A stretch of DNA of 64,000 nt from Cellulosimicrobium terreum (GTDB lineage: Bacteria > Actinomycetota > Actinomycetes > Actinomycetales > Cellulomonadaceae): assembly GCA_014803435.1 (NCBI GenBank), contig JACYFD010000005.1:434001-498000 (forward strand). Reading direction: 5' to 3'. Shown in pieces: positions 24,143 through 37,598 of this stretch (within the stretch, counting starts at the first letter, position 1; each line of letters opens with the position of its first letter). The translations under genes were made by a program, and so were the position numbers. The notes under the pieces were generated by a model that was not told the DNA's origin, did not search any database, and saw only the letters and a list, made by a program, of their open reading frames with translations.

Positions 24143-26083
24143 TCAGTCGCGCCCGAGCTCCGCGAGACCGTCGAGCACGTCGCGCGCGACGTCGGCAGCC
24201 GTCAGGCGGAACGCCGTCACGACCTGGTCGCGGTTCGCGTGGTCGAGGAACTGCGCGGGCAGACCGATCGCGTGGACCGGCGTGCGCACGCCCGACTCGA
24301 GGGCGCGCTGCGCGAGCAGAGAGCCCACGCCACCGTCCGCGACACCGTCCTCGATGCTCACGACGAGGTCGTGCTCTCCCGCGAGCTTGACGAGCGCGGT
24401 CGGCATCGGCAGGACCCACGTCGGCGACGCGACCGTGACGTCGACGCCGTGCGTCGTGAGCGACCCGGCCGCATCCAGCGCGACGCGCGCCATCGAGCCG
24501 AGACCGACGAGCAGGACGCGGCGACGCGGTGCGCCGTCCGTCCGGGCTGCGTCGGGCACCGGTGCGTCCGTGCCCGACCCCGCAGCGTCCGCGGGCACCG
24601 CGAGCAGGTCCACGCCGTCGATGGTGTCGAGCGCGGGCAGCGGGTCGACGAGCGCACCCTTGGGGTAGCGCACCACGGTCGGGGCGTCGTCGACGTCGAC
24701 GGCCTCGCGCAGCGCGGCACGCATCGTCGCCTCGTCGCGCGGGGCGGCGAGCCGCAGCCCGGGGACGATGCGCAGCATCGCCATGTCCCACATGCCGTTG
24801 TGGCTCGCACCGTCGTCGCCGGTGATCCCGGCGCGGTCGAGCACGAAGGTCACGCCCGCCTTGTGGAGCGCGACGTCCATGAGCACCTGGTCGAACGCGC
24901 GGTTGAGGAACGTCGCGTAGACCGCCACCACGGGGTGCAGGCCGGCGAACGCCATCCCGGCGGCGGAGGTCGCGGCGTGCTGCTCGGCGATGCCGACGTC
25001 GAAGGTGCGCTCGGGGAACGCCTGCGCGAACGGCTTGAGACCCACGGGCTCGAGCATGGCGGCGGTGATCGCGACGACGTCGGGCCGGCGTCGGCCGATC
25101 TGCACGATCTCGTCGGCGAAGACGCTCGTCCAGCCGAAGCGCGACGGCGCGACGGGCAGGCCCGTCTCGGGGTGGATCTTGCCCACGGCGTGGAAGCGGT
25201 CCGCGACGTCCTGCTCGGCGGGCGAGTACCCGCGGCCCTTCTCGGTGATCGCGTGGACGATCACGGGCGCGCCGAATGCCCGGGCCTGGCGCAGCGCCCG
25301 CTCCATCGCGTCGATGTCGTGGCCGTCGATCGGCCCGATGTACTTGATGCCGAGGTCCTCGAACATGCCCTGCGGCGCGACGACGTCCTTGAGGCCCTTC
25401 TTGAGCCCGTGCAGCCACTCGTACGCGAGACGTCCGGGCGCTCCGGTGCGGTGCAGCGTGCGCTTGCCCCACCCCAGGAAGCTCTCGTAGCCGCGCGTGG
25501 TGCGCAGCGTCGACAGGTGGTGGGCCATGCCGCCGATCGTGGGCGAGTAGGAGCGGCCGTTGTCGTTCACGACGACGATCAGCCGGCGGTCCTGCGACTC
25601 CGCGATGTTGTTCAGGGCCTCCCACGCCATGCCACCGGTCAGCGCCCCGTCGCCGATGACCGCGACGACGTGCCGGTCGGTGAGCCCCCGTACGACGTTC
25701 GCCTTCGCGATCCCGTCGCCCCACGACAGCGCGGTGGACGCGTGGGAGTTCTCGACGACGTCGTGCTCGGACTCGGCGCGCGACGGGTAGCCGGACAGGC
25801 CGCCCTTCTTGCGCAGCGCGGAGAAGTCCTGGCGACCCGTGAGCAGCTTGTGCACGTAGGACTGGTGGCCCGTGTCGAAGACGAACGTGTCCGTCGGGGA
25901 CGAGAAGACGCGGTGCATCGCGAGCGTCAGCTCGACGACGCCGAGGTTGGGCCCGAGGTGCCCGCCGGTGCGCGACACCGACTCCACGAGGAACGCCCGG
26001 ATCTCGACGGCGAGCTCGCGGGCCTGCGTCGGGGTCAGCCGTTGCACGTCCTCGGGAGTGGCGATCGTGCTCAGCAGGCTCAT
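24143..26083 (-). CDS. dxs: 1-deoxy-D-xylulose-5-phosphate synthase
   Basis: A 646-residue thiamine-diphosphate transketolase-like enzyme that opens the MEP isoprenoid pathway from pyruvate and glyceraldehyde-3-phosphate. The ThDP motif begins [16 protein letters not shown] near 150; [12 protein letters not shown] near 45 carries the substrate His; [15 protein letters not shown] near 420 is the second-domain signature. The linker at about 520-545 is Asp/Pro rich. ATG 26083 has a GGAG about 10 bases upstream and a likely TAGAGT -10 near 26120. It stands alone, without other MEP genes. Confidence 0.96.
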   Translation of the reverse strand: MSLLSTIATPEDVQRLTPTQARELAVEIRAFLVESVSRTGGHLGPNLGVVELTLAMHRVFSSPTDTFVFDTGHQSYVHKLLTGRQDFSALRKKGGLSGYPSRAESEHDVVENSHASTALSWGDGIAKANVVRGLTDRHVVAVIGDGALTGGMAWEALNNIAESQDRRLIVVVNDNGRSYSPTIGGMAHHLSTLRTTRGYESFLGWGKRTLHRTGAPGRLAYEWLHGLKKGLKDVVAPQGMFEDLGIKYIGPIDGHDIDAMERALRQARAFGAPVIVHAITEKGRGYSPAEQDVADRFHAVGKIHPETGLPVAPSRFGWTSVFADEIVQIGRRRPDVVAITAAMLEPVGLKPFAQAFPERTFDVGIAEQHAATSAAGMAFAGLHPVVAVYATFLNRAFDQVLMDVALHKAGVTFVLDRAGITGDDGASHNGMWDMAMLRIVPGLRLAAPRDEATMRAALREAVDVDDAPTVVRYPKGALVDPLPALDTIDGVDLLAVPADAAGSGTDAPVPDAARTDGAPRRRVLLVGLGSMARVALDAAGSLTTHGVDVTVASPTWVLPMPTALVKLAGEHDLVVSIEDGVADGGVGSLLAQRALESGVRTPVHAIGLPAQFLDHANRDQVVTAFRLTAADVARDVLDGLAELGRD

Positions 26084-26305
26084 GCAGTGCTCCGTTCCGT
26101 TCCCGTCGACCAGCCCGACAACTCTAGGCTCTCTGGGCTGCTGTCCCGCGCACCGGTGCACGGGAGGACGAGACCTTCACGCCATTGACGCACACTCGCG
26201 CGGCGACCGCACGGTCCTGCCTGCCGATGTCCGGGCCGCACACGAGGGGACCGACGATGTCACGGAACTCTCTTTCCGCCCTGCGGATATCGAGAGCCGG
26301 CGCCG

Positions 26306-27769
<1,464 letters not shown>

Positions 27770-27791
27770 CCGTCGAGACCCGGGACGTCCC

Positions 27792-28496
27792 GTGACCGGA
27801 GACCGGCCCGCCACCACCGCCCGCGCTCAGCTCCGCGCGCTCGCGGCGGACCCGACCTTCCCCGGTCCGTGGCGCCACGCGCGCGGGACGCTCGACACCA
27901 CGGACGCCCGTGCTGCCGCGGTGCTCGTCCTCTTCGGCGTGCTCGACGGCCTGCCGAGCGACCACGACGCGCAGGCGGCAGCCGTCTCCCACGACCTGGA
28001 CGTGCTCCTCCTCGCCCGGGCCACGACGCTGCGCTCGCACGCCGGACAGGTCGCCTTCCCCGGTGGACGGACCGAGCCCGGCGAGTCGGCCGTCGAGACG
28101 GCCCTGCGCGAGTCCGTCGAGGAGACCGGCCTGGACGCGCAGGGCGTGGAGGTGCTGGGGTCGTTCGCACCGCTGCCCATGCCGGTGAGCAACCACCTCG
28201 TCACGCCGGTGCTCGGCTGGTGGGCCAGGCCGACCCCGGTGCGGGTGGTCGACGACGCGGAGTCCGCGCACGTGTTCCGCGTCCCGGTGGCCGACCTGCT
28301 CGACCCACGGCGACGACGCACCGTGACCGTCCGTCGGGGTGCCCGCGAGTTCTCCAGCCCGGGCTTCTTCATCGAGGCGGACGGTCGTGAGCACGTCGTG
28401 TGGGGCTTCACCGCCGGCGTGCTCGACGCCGTGTTCGACCGGCTGGGGTGGACCGAGCCGTGGGACACGACGCGGACGGTCGACGCCCCGCTGTGA
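27792..28496 (+). CDS. Nudix hydrolase, CoA pyrophosphatase-like
   Basis: A 234-residue Nudix enzyme. The Nudix box GX5EX7REUXEEXGU is intact at residues 92-114 (starting GRTEPGE, ending RESVEETGL). The preceding LRSHAGQVAFPGG is the extra motif of CoA pyrophosphatases (NudL/PCD1), which cut CoA to phosphopantetheine and 3',5'-ADP. It lies 22 bases after guaB1. GTG 27792 is chosen to avoid overlap. Confidence 0.85.
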   Translation: MTGDRPATTARAQLRALAADPTFPGPWRHARGTLDTTDARAAAVLVLFGVLDGLPSDHDAQAAAVSHDLDVLLLARATTLRSHAGQVAFPGGRTEPGESAVETALRESVEETGLDAQGVEVLGSFAPLPMPVSNHLVTPVLGWWARPTPVRVVDDAESAHVFRVPVADLLDPRRRRTVTVRRGAREFSSPGFFIEADGREHVVWGFTAGVLDAVFDRLGWTEPWDTTRTVDAPL

Positions 28497-28522
28497 GCGG
28501 CCGCGGCCGGGTCACCGCCCGG

Positions 28523-28528
28523 TAGCAT
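28523..28528 (+). promoter_or_regulatory. -10 hexamer TAGCAT (APH-like kinase gene)
   Basis: TAGCAT ends 6 nt before ATG 28535 with no Shine-Dalgarno between. Confidence 0.45.
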
Positions 28529-28534
28529 CGGCCG

Positions 28535-29494
28535 ATGCCCTCCATGCCCACGGCTGAGGTCGACGTCACCGTCGGGCTCGCGCGCGCCCTCCTCGTCGAG
28601 CAGCACCCCGACCTCGCCGACCTGCCGCTCGTCCTCGTCGCCAACGGCTGGGACAACGTCGTGATGCGCCTCGGCGACGATCTCGCGCTCCGGCTGCCGC
28701 GCCGCGCCGCCGCCGCGACGCTCGTGGAGAACGAGCAGCGCTGGCTCCCCATGCTCGCCCGCAGCCTCCCGGTCCCCGTGCCGGCGCCCGTGCGCGTCGG
28801 GCGCCCGTCGCACGGTCTCACCGCTCCCGCCTACCCGTGGTCGTGGAGCGTCGTGCCGTGGTTCGACGGCGTCGCGGTGTCGACGCTGCCCCCGACCGAC
28901 CGCAGCGCGCTGGCCGAGCCGCTCGCCGACGTCGTCGCGGCCCTGCACGTGCCCGCCCCGCGCGAGGCGCCCGTCAACCCGTTCCGCGGCGTCCCGCTCG
29001 CCGCGCGCGACACCGCACTGCGCGGGCGGCTCGCCCCCGGGTCCGTGCCCGGTGCCGGGCGCCTGCTGGACCTGTGGGCGCGCCTCGTCGGCACGCCGGT
29101 CTGGGACGGCCCCGCCGTCTGGCTGCACGGCGACCTGCACCCGGCCAACGTCGTCGCCGTGGCCGGGAGCGCCGCCGAACCCCGGGGCGCGGCGCGCCTC
29201 GCAGCGGTGGTCGACTTCGGCGACGTCACGAGCGGCGACCCCGCGACCGACCTGGCGACCGCGTGGCTCACGTTCGACGCACCCGCACGCGCCGTCTTCC
29301 GGGACCGCGTGACCACGCTGAGCGGGACCGAGGACGAGACGTGGGACCGTGCGCTGGCGTGGGCGGTGCTCTTCACCTCGATGCTGCTCGCGCACTCGGA
29401 CGACGCCCCGCACCTCCGGGCCATCGGCGAGCACGCGCGGGACCAGGTCCTCGCGGACGCCGGAGCGACGGTCAGCCGGACGGCCAGCCTGTGA
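28535..29494 (+). CDS. Aminoglycoside phosphotransferase family kinase
   Basis: A 319-residue APH/choline-kinase fold protein. The Brenner motif WLHGDLHPANV near 196-206 holds the catalytic Asp; the metal motif VVDFGDVTSGDPATDLA follows near 225; ALRLPRRA near 50 provides the nucleotide-binding segment. Such proteins phosphorylate small hydroxylated compounds; the substrate is unknown and antibiotic resistance should not be assumed. Two in-frame ATGs (28535, 28544) are possible starts. It overlaps the convergent DUF1801 gene by 23 nt. Confidence 0.83.
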   Translation: MPSMPTAEVDVTVGLARALLVEQHPDLADLPLVLVANGWDNVVMRLGDDLALRLPRRAAAATLVENEQRWLPMLARSLPVPVPAPVRVGRPSHGLTAPAYPWSWSVVPWFDGVAVSTLPPTDRSALAEPLADVVAALHVPAPREAPVNPFRGVPLAARDTALRGRLAPGSVPGAGRLLDLWARLVGTPVWDGPAVWLHGDLHPANVVAVAGSAAEPRGAARLAAVVDFGDVTSGDPATDLATAWLTFDAPARAVFRDRVTTLSGTEDETWDRALAWAVLFTSMLLAHSDDAPHLRAIGEHARDQVLADAGATVSRTASL

Positions 29495-29897
29495 CGGTGG
29501 CGAACGAGCGCCGCACCATCTCCTCGAGGACGTCGAGGTCGACGTCGTCCAGGTCCTTGACGTAGAGGCACGACCTGCCGGTCGTGTGCGGCCCGAGGCG
29601 CGCGAGCAGCTCGGTGTGCTCGTCGACCCCGTCCGCGAGATACACGGTCGTCGCGGCCTTGCGCGGCGAGAAGCCAGCCGCCGCCATGTCACCCTCGCGG
29701 CCCGACCCGTACCGGTAGTGGTACGCACCGAACCCGACGATTGACGGCCCCCACATGCGCGGCTCCTCGCCCGTGACCCGCGTCATCAGCGCGGCGAGCC
29801 GCAGGCCGTCCCGACGCCGGACCGGGTGCTCGACCGCCTCGAGGAACGCCTGGACGTCGACCTCCGTCGGTCGGGTCGTGCTCTCGCTCGCAGCCAT
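29472..29897 (-). CDS. DUF1801 (YdhG-like) domain protein
   Basis: A 141-residue protein with the DUF1801 pattern: DVQAFLEAVEHPVRRRDG, RMWGPSIVGFGAYHYRYGSG near 50-70, SPRKAATTVYL and a C-terminal DLDDVDLDVLEEMV. Members have a YdhG-like alpha/beta fold and no proven enzyme activity. ATG 29897 follows GGGAGGC. Likely cytoplasmic. Confidence 0.8.
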   Translation of the reverse strand: MAASESTTRPTEVDVQAFLEAVEHPVRRRDGLRLAALMTRVTGEEPRMWGPSIVGFGAYHYRYGSGREGDMAAAGFSPRKAATTVYLADGVDEHTELLARLGPHTTGRSCLYVKDLDDVDLDVLEEMVRRSFATVTGWPSG

Positions 29898-29940
29898 GCC
29901 TCCCAGCCTGAACCGTCGACGCAGGACGCACAAGGCCCGG

Positions 29941-30480
29941 TCAGCCGCTCTGGGGTGGTTCGTGCGGCACCAGACCGATGAGCGTCCGCGAGAGCACGGG
30001 CCGCGCTGCCACGGCCGGGTCTTCGCCGGAGAACGCGCCGGCGAGCCAGAGCGCGGCGAAGCCGTGCACCACCGACCATGCGGCGCGTGCCACGACCGGT
30101 TCGGGTGCCGCCCGGCGTAGCGCGCCGCCGCTGCGCTCCTGCGCCGCAAGGAGCTCCGTGTCGTCGTGGACCAGTCCGTGCCCGAACATCACGGCGAAGT
30201 GCCCGGGGTGCGTCACCGCGAAGTCGACGTACGCCAGCCCGGCGGCGAGCAGACCAGGGTCCGCGTGCTCGAGGGCGAGGGCGAGCCGGTCGTGGCCCTG
30301 GGTCGCGAGCGCGGTGAGGACGCCCGCCTTGTCCCCGAAGTGGTGGGCTGGTGCCGCGTGCGAGACGCCCGCGCGCCGCGCGAGGTCGCGCAGGCTGAGC
30401 GCCGACGGCCCGTGCTCGGCGACGACCGCTGCCGCCTCGTCGAGGAGCACGTTGCGCAGGTCTCCGTGGTGGTAGGGCAT
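29941..30480 (-). CDS. TetR family transcriptional regulator (WHG-type C-terminal domain)
   Basis: A 179-residue repressor. The TetR helix-turn-helix lies at about 25-45 (LSLRDLARRAGVSHAAPAHHFGDK), and the C-terminal domain contains the VVHGFAALWLAG element of the TetR-C WHG family. It is divergent from a DoxX-type membrane gene 81 bp away, and two 17-bp palindromes lie in that gap, so it very probably controls itself and that gene. ATG 30480 has GGAG six bases upstream. Confidence 0.88.
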   Translation of the reverse strand: MPYHHGDLRNVLLDEAAAVVAEHGPSALSLRDLARRAGVSHAAPAHHFGDKAGVLTALATQGHDRLALALEHADPGLLAAGLAYVDFAVTHPGHFAVMFGHGLVHDDTELLAAQERSGGALRRAAPEPVVARAAWSVVHGFAALWLAGAFSGEDPAVAARPVLSRTLIGLVPHEPPQSG

Positions 30481-30490
30481 GACGCTCCAA

Positions 30491-30507
30491 TCTAGTCGTT
30501 GACAAGA
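30491..30507. promoter_or_regulatory. TetR-type operator 1
   Basis: TCTAGTC-GTT-GACAAGA: 7-bp arms matching at 6 of 7 positions. It overlaps TTGACA (30500-30505), a -35 candidate for the DoxX gene, whose best -10 at 17-bp spacing is the weak TGAGGT (30523-30528). It is 11 bp before the TetR start codon. Confidence 0.6.
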
Positions 30508-30540
30508 TACCGGATTCGGTGGTGAGGTGGCCGCACCAGA

Positions 30541-30557
30541 ACTTGTCAGCGTCAAGA
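30541..30557. promoter_or_regulatory. TetR-type operator 2
   Basis: ACTTGTC-AGC-GTCAAGA: the same 7-3-7 design as operator 1, 50 bp further on and ending 4 bp before the DoxX start codon. The 20-bp blocks 30487-30506 and 30542-30561 are inverted copies matching at 17 positions. Confidence 0.6.
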
Positions 30558-30561
30558 TTGG

Positions 30562-31023
30562 ATGTCCGTGTCCCTCCCGCTCCCCCTCGTCCTCCTCGTC
30601 GTCACCGCCGTGACGCGGGGCCTCGGCGCCCTCGGCGTCGACGTCCTCGACGACTGGCGCACCGCCCTGTGCTGCGGCCTCGCCGCGCTGTTCCTCGTCA
30701 CCGCCTCGGGACGGCTCGTCCCGCACGTGCGGCACGACCTCGAGGCGATGGTGCCGGCGCGACTGCCGGCACCCGCGCTGCTCGTCGCCGTCACCGGGGC
30801 GCTCGAGGCGCTCGGCGCCGTCGGGCTGCTCGTCCCCGCCACCTCGAACCTGGCCGCCGGATGCCTGGCCCTGCTCCTGGTCGCGATGACCCCGGCCAAC
30901 GTGTGGGCCGCCCGTCAGGGCGCCAGCCTCGCCGGTCGCCCCGTCACACCGGTCGGGCGCCGTATGGCCGAGCAGGTGCTGTACCTGCTCGCATGCGTCG
31001 CCGTCGCCTGGCTCCCCGCCTGA
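30562..31023 (+). CDS. DoxX-family membrane protein
   Basis: A 153-residue integral membrane protein with four predicted hydrophobic segments (about 6-22, 36-50, 73-95, 97-115) and the DoxX-type loop LVPHVRHDLEAMVPARLP. The motif TPANVWAARQG near 113 is typical of actinobacterial DoxX proteins. Function of the family is poorly known; some members join redox or organic-radical responses. Controlled, by inference, by the divergent TetR gene. Confidence 0.78.
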   Translation: MSVSLPLPLVLLVVTAVTRGLGALGVDVLDDWRTALCCGLAALFLVTASGRLVPHVRHDLEAMVPARLPAPALLVAVTGALEALGAVGLLVPATSNLAAGCLALLLVAMTPANVWAARQGASLAGRPVTPVGRRMAEQVLYLLACVAVAWLPA

Positions 31024-31058
31024 TCCGCGATCAGTGTCCGTCGCCCCCGCCGGGGACG

Positions 31059-31097
31059 ACGACGGGCGCCCACCCCGTGAGGGTGAGCGCCCGTCGT
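31059..31097. terminator. Hairpin between convergent DoxX and acnA
   Basis: An 11-bp stem ACGACGGGCGC / GCGCCCGTCGT, one mismatch, then CACCC/GGGTG with loop CGTGA. It is 7 bases from the acnA stop on one side and 36 from the DoxX stop on the other, so it probably works both ways. Confidence 0.75.
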
Positions 31098-31103
31098 GCG
31101 TCG

Positions 31104-33872
<2,769 letters not shown>

Positions 33873-34036
33873 TCGTAGCTCCTTCGTGGCGAGACGGTGG
33901 CACGAATGCCATGGTTCAGGGGGCTTCGCCCAGACTACGCCGGGCGATCGGCGGCTGATCCGGCCCGGCACCGGACGCGGGCACGGGGGCGTGCACACGT
34001 CCGACGGTGCTCGGACCAGCGCCGCGACCAGCATAC

Positions 34037-34066
34037 CCCATATATCTTGACGTCAAGATATATGGG
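34037..34066. promoter_or_regulatory. 30-bp perfect palindrome in the acnA control region
   Basis: CCCATATATCTTGAC followed by its exact complement, ending at 34066, one base from the stop codon of the methyltransferase gene. It is AT-rich against a very GC-rich background. On the minus strand its TTGACG is followed 15 bp later by TATGCT, a plausible acnA promoter, so the site would overlap the -35. A MarR- or TetR-type repressor site is likely. Confidence 0.7.
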
Positions 34067-35425
34067 TCAGCGGGTGAGGACGGCGACCGCCTCGAGGTGG
34101 TGCGTGTGCGGGAACAGGTCGAAGGCCCGCAACCCGTGGAGCGCGTAGCCGTGGCCGGAGAAGTAGGCGAGGTCGCGGGCCAGCGCGGCCGGGTCGCACG
34201 CGACGTAGACGACCCGCCCGGGGCGACGCGCGACGATCGCGTCGACGACCTTCCGGCCCGCACCCACCCGCGGCGGGTCGAGCACGACGACGTCGGCGGC
34301 GTCGTCGTCCGCCGCGAGCACCCGCTCGACCGGACCGTGCCGCAGCTCGATGTGGTCGAGCCCGTGCGCGTTGCGGCGGGCGTCACGCACGGCGCGCTCG
34401 TCGCCCTCGACGGCCAGCACGGCGCCGTCGGCGCCGACCGCGGCCGCGAGCGGCGCGGTGAAAAGCCCGGCACCCGAGTAGAGGTCGAGCACGCGGGCGC
34501 CCGAGACGTCGCCGACGCCGTCGAGGACCGCCTGCGCGAGCGTCGCGGGCGCGCGGTGGTGGACCTGCCAGAAGCCGTCGGCCGCGACCCGGTAGCCGTG
34601 CTCGCGCCCCGCGATCTCGACGTGCTCGGTCACGGACCGTCGCGCGTTGGGTCGCCCGTCGAGCGCACCGGCGCGCCACGGCTCGCCGTCGACCAGGAGG
34701 ACGGGTGCGGTCCCGTGCGGCGCGACGAGCTCGAGGCGGGTGCCGGGGCGCCACGTGCGCGTGAAGACCTTCTCGTGCGCGGCGAGCCCGACGACCTCGT
34801 CGGTCGCGAGCGGCATGGCCTCGAGCGCGACCACCTCGTGCGAGCGGAAGCGATGCATCCCCGCCCGTCCGGCGCGGTCGGCCACCAGGTCGATGCGCGT
34901 GCGGTAGCCGAGGCCGCCGTGCTCGTCGTCGCCCGGCAGACCCTCGACCTCTACTTGAGGGTGAATGTCGTCGAGCTCGACGCGCGCGAGACGCCGCAGC
35001 TGCTCGGCGAGGACGTCGCGCTTCCATCGCCGCTGGGCGGGCAGCGCGACGTGGCCGAGCTCTCCGCCGCCGACCCCGCCAGGGCCGGCCTCGGGCCACG
35101 CGGAGGGCACACGGTCGGGCGAGGCCTCGAGGACCTCGACGGCGTCCGCACGCCAGAACTTCGCGTCGTCGCCGCCCTCGGTCACGCGGGCCCGGACCCG
35201 TTCGCCGGGGAGCGCGTGCCGGACGAAAACCACACGACCGTCGTGCCGCGCGACGCAGTGCCCACCGTGCGCGACAGGACCGACCTCGAGCTCCACCTCG
35301 ACCTCGACCTCAGGTCGAGAGTTCGTCCGCGGCGACTGCCGCGTCGTGCGCGGCGGACGACGCCGGGCGGACCGGTCGGCGGGGCGGTCGGCGGGCACGG
35401 CGGGACCACGCGAGGAGGACGGCAT
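34067..35425 (-). CDS. TRAM-domain RNA (uracil-5-)-methyltransferase, RumA/TrmA type
   Basis: A 452-residue SAM-dependent RNA methyltransferase. After a Pro/Arg-rich N-terminus comes the TRAM domain (about 37-95: VGPVAHGGHCVARHDG, HALPGERV). The Rossmann fold has VLDLYSGAGLFTAPLA near 320, motif IV VVVLDPPRVGAG and the catalytic Cys in YVACDPAALARDL near 413. It likely makes m5U in rRNA or tRNA. The four-Cys cluster of RumA is absent. ATG 35425 is the only good start. Confidence 0.87.
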   Translation of the reverse strand: MPSSSRGPAVPADRPADRSARRRPPRTTRQSPRTNSRPEVEVEVELEVGPVAHGGHCVARHDGRVVFVRHALPGERVRARVTEGGDDAKFWRADAVEVLEASPDRVPSAWPEAGPGGVGGGELGHVALPAQRRWKRDVLAEQLRRLARVELDDIHPQVEVEGLPGDDEHGGLGYRTRIDLVADRAGRAGMHRFRSHEVVALEAMPLATDEVVGLAAHEKVFTRTWRPGTRLELVAPHGTAPVLLVDGEPWRAGALDGRPNARRSVTEHVEIAGREHGYRVAADGFWQVHHRAPATLAQAVLDGVGDVSGARVLDLYSGAGLFTAPLAAAVGADGAVLAVEGDERAVRDARRNAHGLDHIELRHGPVERVLAADDDAADVVVLDPPRVGAGRKVVDAIVARRPGRVVYVACDPAALARDLAYFSGHGYALHGLRAFDLFPHTHHLEAVAVLTR

Positions 35426-35482
35426 GGATCCAGTATCCCGGACGCGCGCCGTCCTCGTGCTCCGGCGGCTGACCGGGACCGC

Positions 35483-37486
35483 TCAGTAGCGCGTGAAGCG
35501 CTGCCGGAAGCCCTCGCCCTCGAGCCCGGTCTGACCCTCGGTCGAGGAGAGCTGCCACGGCACGGAGGCCACCACGACCCCGGGCGTGAACAGGAGCCGC
35601 CCCTTGAGCCGCAGCGCGCTCTGGTTGTGCAGCAGCTGCTCCCACCAGTGGCCCACGACGTACTCCGGGATGTAGACGACCACGAGGTCGCGGGGGGACT
35701 CGCGGCGCACCGAGCGGACGTACGACAGCACGGGCCGGGTGATCTCCCGGAACGGTGAGTCGAGCACGCGCAGCGGCACCGGCAGGTCGAGCGCCTCCCA
35801 CTCCCGGGTCAGCGCCTCGACGTCCTCCGCGTCGACTCCCACCGAGACGGCCTCGAGCACCGAGGGACGGGACGCGCGGGCGTACGCGAGCGCCCGCATC
35901 GTGGGCTTGTGCACCTTCGACACGAGGACGATGGCGTGCACCCGGCTCGGCAGGGCACGCGCGGACATGAGCTCGTCCCCCAGCGTCAGCTCGTCGCGCA
36001 CGGTGTCGTAGTGCTTGCGGATCGCCCGCATGAGGACGAACACGGCCGCCATCGCGAGGATGGCGATCCACGCACCGTGGGTGAACTTGGTGACGAGGAC
36101 GATCACGAGGACGGTGCCCGTCATCGCGAGCCCGATCGCGTTGACGACACGCGAGCGACGCATGCGCGACCGCTCCTCTGGCTGGTGCGCGGTGCGCAGC
36201 TCGCGCGTCCAGTGCCGCACCATCCCCAGCTGCGAGATCGTGAAGGAGACGAACACGCCCACGATGTAGAGTTGGATGAGCCGCGTGACCTGCGCGTCGA
36301 ACGCCCAGATGAGCACGATCGCCGCGACGGCGAGCGTCACGATCCCGTTGGAGAAGGCCAGCCTGTCACCGCGGGTGTGCAGCTGGCGCGGCAGGTACCC
36401 GTCCTTGGCCAGGATGGACCCGAGCACCGGGAAGCCGTTGAAGGCGGTGTTCGCGGCGAGCACGAGGATGATCCCGGTCACCGCCGACACGAGGAAGAAC
36501 GCCGGCGGGAAGCCCCGGAACACGGTCTCGGCGAGCTGCCCGATCACGGGGTGCTGCACGTAGTCCTCGGGCAACGCCTGGCCGTCCAGGGAGAGCTGGG
36601 CGTGCGGGTCCTCCGCGTAGTGCACCCCGGTCGCGCCCGCGAGGAGCAGGATCGCCATCATCATCACCGCGGAGATCCCGCCGAGCAGCGCGAGGGTGGT
36701 CGCGGCGTTGCGCGACTTCGGCTTGCGGAACGCGGGCACGCCGTTGCTGATGGCCTCGACCCCGGTCAGCGCCGCACAGCCGGACGCGAACGCACGCGCC
36801 ACGAGGAACGCCCCGGCGAGCCCCATGAGGCCCTGGTCGAACCCGCTCTCGGCCACGAGGTCGAAGTCCGCGCTCTCGGCCATGCCCAACGACCCGGTCG
36901 CGTAGCGGAAGAACCCGACGACCGCCGTCGCCCCGATCGCGAGCATGAAAAGGTACACGGGGACGGCGAAGAACGTGCCGGACTCCTTGACCCCCCGCAG
37001 GTTCATCACCGTGAGGAGCACGACGAGGACGATCGCCAATGTGGTCTCGTGACCGCGCAGCGCGGGGATGGCGCTGGCGGCGTACTGCGCGCCGGAGGAG
37101 ATCGACACGGCGACGGTCAGCACGTAGTCGACGAGGAGCGCGGACGCGACGCCCACCCCTGCCGACGGCCCGAGGTTGACCGTCGCCACCTCGTAGTCGC
37201 CGCCGCCCGACGGGTAGGCACGCACGTTCTGGCGGTACGACGCCACGACCGTCACCAGCACCGCGACCACGGCGAGGCCGACCCACGGAGAGATCATCGT
37301 GGCCGTCAGTCCCGCTATCGCGAGGGTCAGCAGGATCTCGTCCGGCGCGTACGCGACCGACGAGAGCGCGTCCGAGGCGAACACGGGCAGCGCGATGCGC
37401 TTGGGCAGCAGGGTGTGGCCCAGGCGCTCGCTGCGCACGGGTCGTCCCAGCAGGAGCCGTTTCGCGGCGTCCGCAATCTCCGACAC
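35483..37486 (-). CDS. APC-superfamily permease, KimA-like potassium importer
   Basis: A 667-residue membrane protein with about 12 transmembrane helices (residues 30-460) and a 200-residue C-terminal cytoplasmic domain. SSVAYAPDEILL (TM1), YRQNVRAYPSGGGDYEV, DYVLTVAVSISSGAQYA and FASGCAALTGVEAISNG closely follow, from memory, Bacillus KimA, a c-di-AMP-regulated K+/H+ symporter, and unlike amino-acid APC permeases. The neighbours are two divergent RCK/TrkA proteins, which supports potassium. GTG 37486 has TAGCAT eight bases upstream. Confidence 0.8.
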   Translation of the reverse strand: MSEIADAAKRLLLGRPVRSERLGHTLLPKRIALPVFASDALSSVAYAPDEILLTLAIAGLTATMISPWVGLAVVAVLVTVVASYRQNVRAYPSGGGDYEVATVNLGPSAGVGVASALLVDYVLTVAVSISSGAQYAASAIPALRGHETTLAIVLVVLLTVMNLRGVKESGTFFAVPVYLFMLAIGATAVVGFFRYATGSLGMAESADFDLVAESGFDQGLMGLAGAFLVARAFASGCAALTGVEAISNGVPAFRKPKSRNAATTLALLGGISAVMMMAILLLAGATGVHYAEDPHAQLSLDGQALPEDYVQHPVIGQLAETVFRGFPPAFFLVSAVTGIILVLAANTAFNGFPVLGSILAKDGYLPRQLHTRGDRLAFSNGIVTLAVAAIVLIWAFDAQVTRLIQLYIVGVFVSFTISQLGMVRHWTRELRTAHQPEERSRMRRSRVVNAIGLAMTGTVLVIVLVTKFTHGAWIAILAMAAVFVLMRAIRKHYDTVRDELTLGDELMSARALPSRVHAIVLVSKVHKPTMRALAYARASRPSVLEAVSVGVDAEDVEALTREWEALDLPVPLRVLDSPFREITRPVLSYVRSVRRESPRDLVVVYIPEYVVGHWWEQLLHNQSALRLKGRLLFTPGVVVASVPWQLSSTEGQTGLEGEGFRQRFTRY

Positions 37487-37494
37487 GAGGCCAC

Positions 37495-37500
37495 ATGCTA
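37495..37500 (-). promoter_or_regulatory. -10 hexamer TAGCAT (KimA-like gene)
   Basis: On the minus strand TAGCAT ends 8 nt before GTG 37486; no Shine-Dalgarno. The divergent trkA -10 (37586-37591) is 85 bp away. Confidence 0.4.
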
Positions 37501-37585
37501 TGCCCGCTGGCGCGCGCCCGCCGTCGCACCGCACCGGTGCCGGTCCCGGCGGCCGTCCCACGGTCGCCGCGCGCCCCACAAGCGG

Positions 37586-37591
37586 TAGCGT
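37586..37591 (+). promoter_or_regulatory. -10 hexamer TAGCGT (first trkA gene)
   Basis: TAGCGT ends 7 nt before GTG 37599 with no Shine-Dalgarno. Confidence 0.45.
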
Positions 37592-37598
37592 TCGTCCC

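Noticed and set aside
28535-29494. Aminoglycoside resistance gene
   Set aside because: Only the general APH fold is supported; the family phosphorylates many small molecules and no resistance-specific sequence is recognisable.
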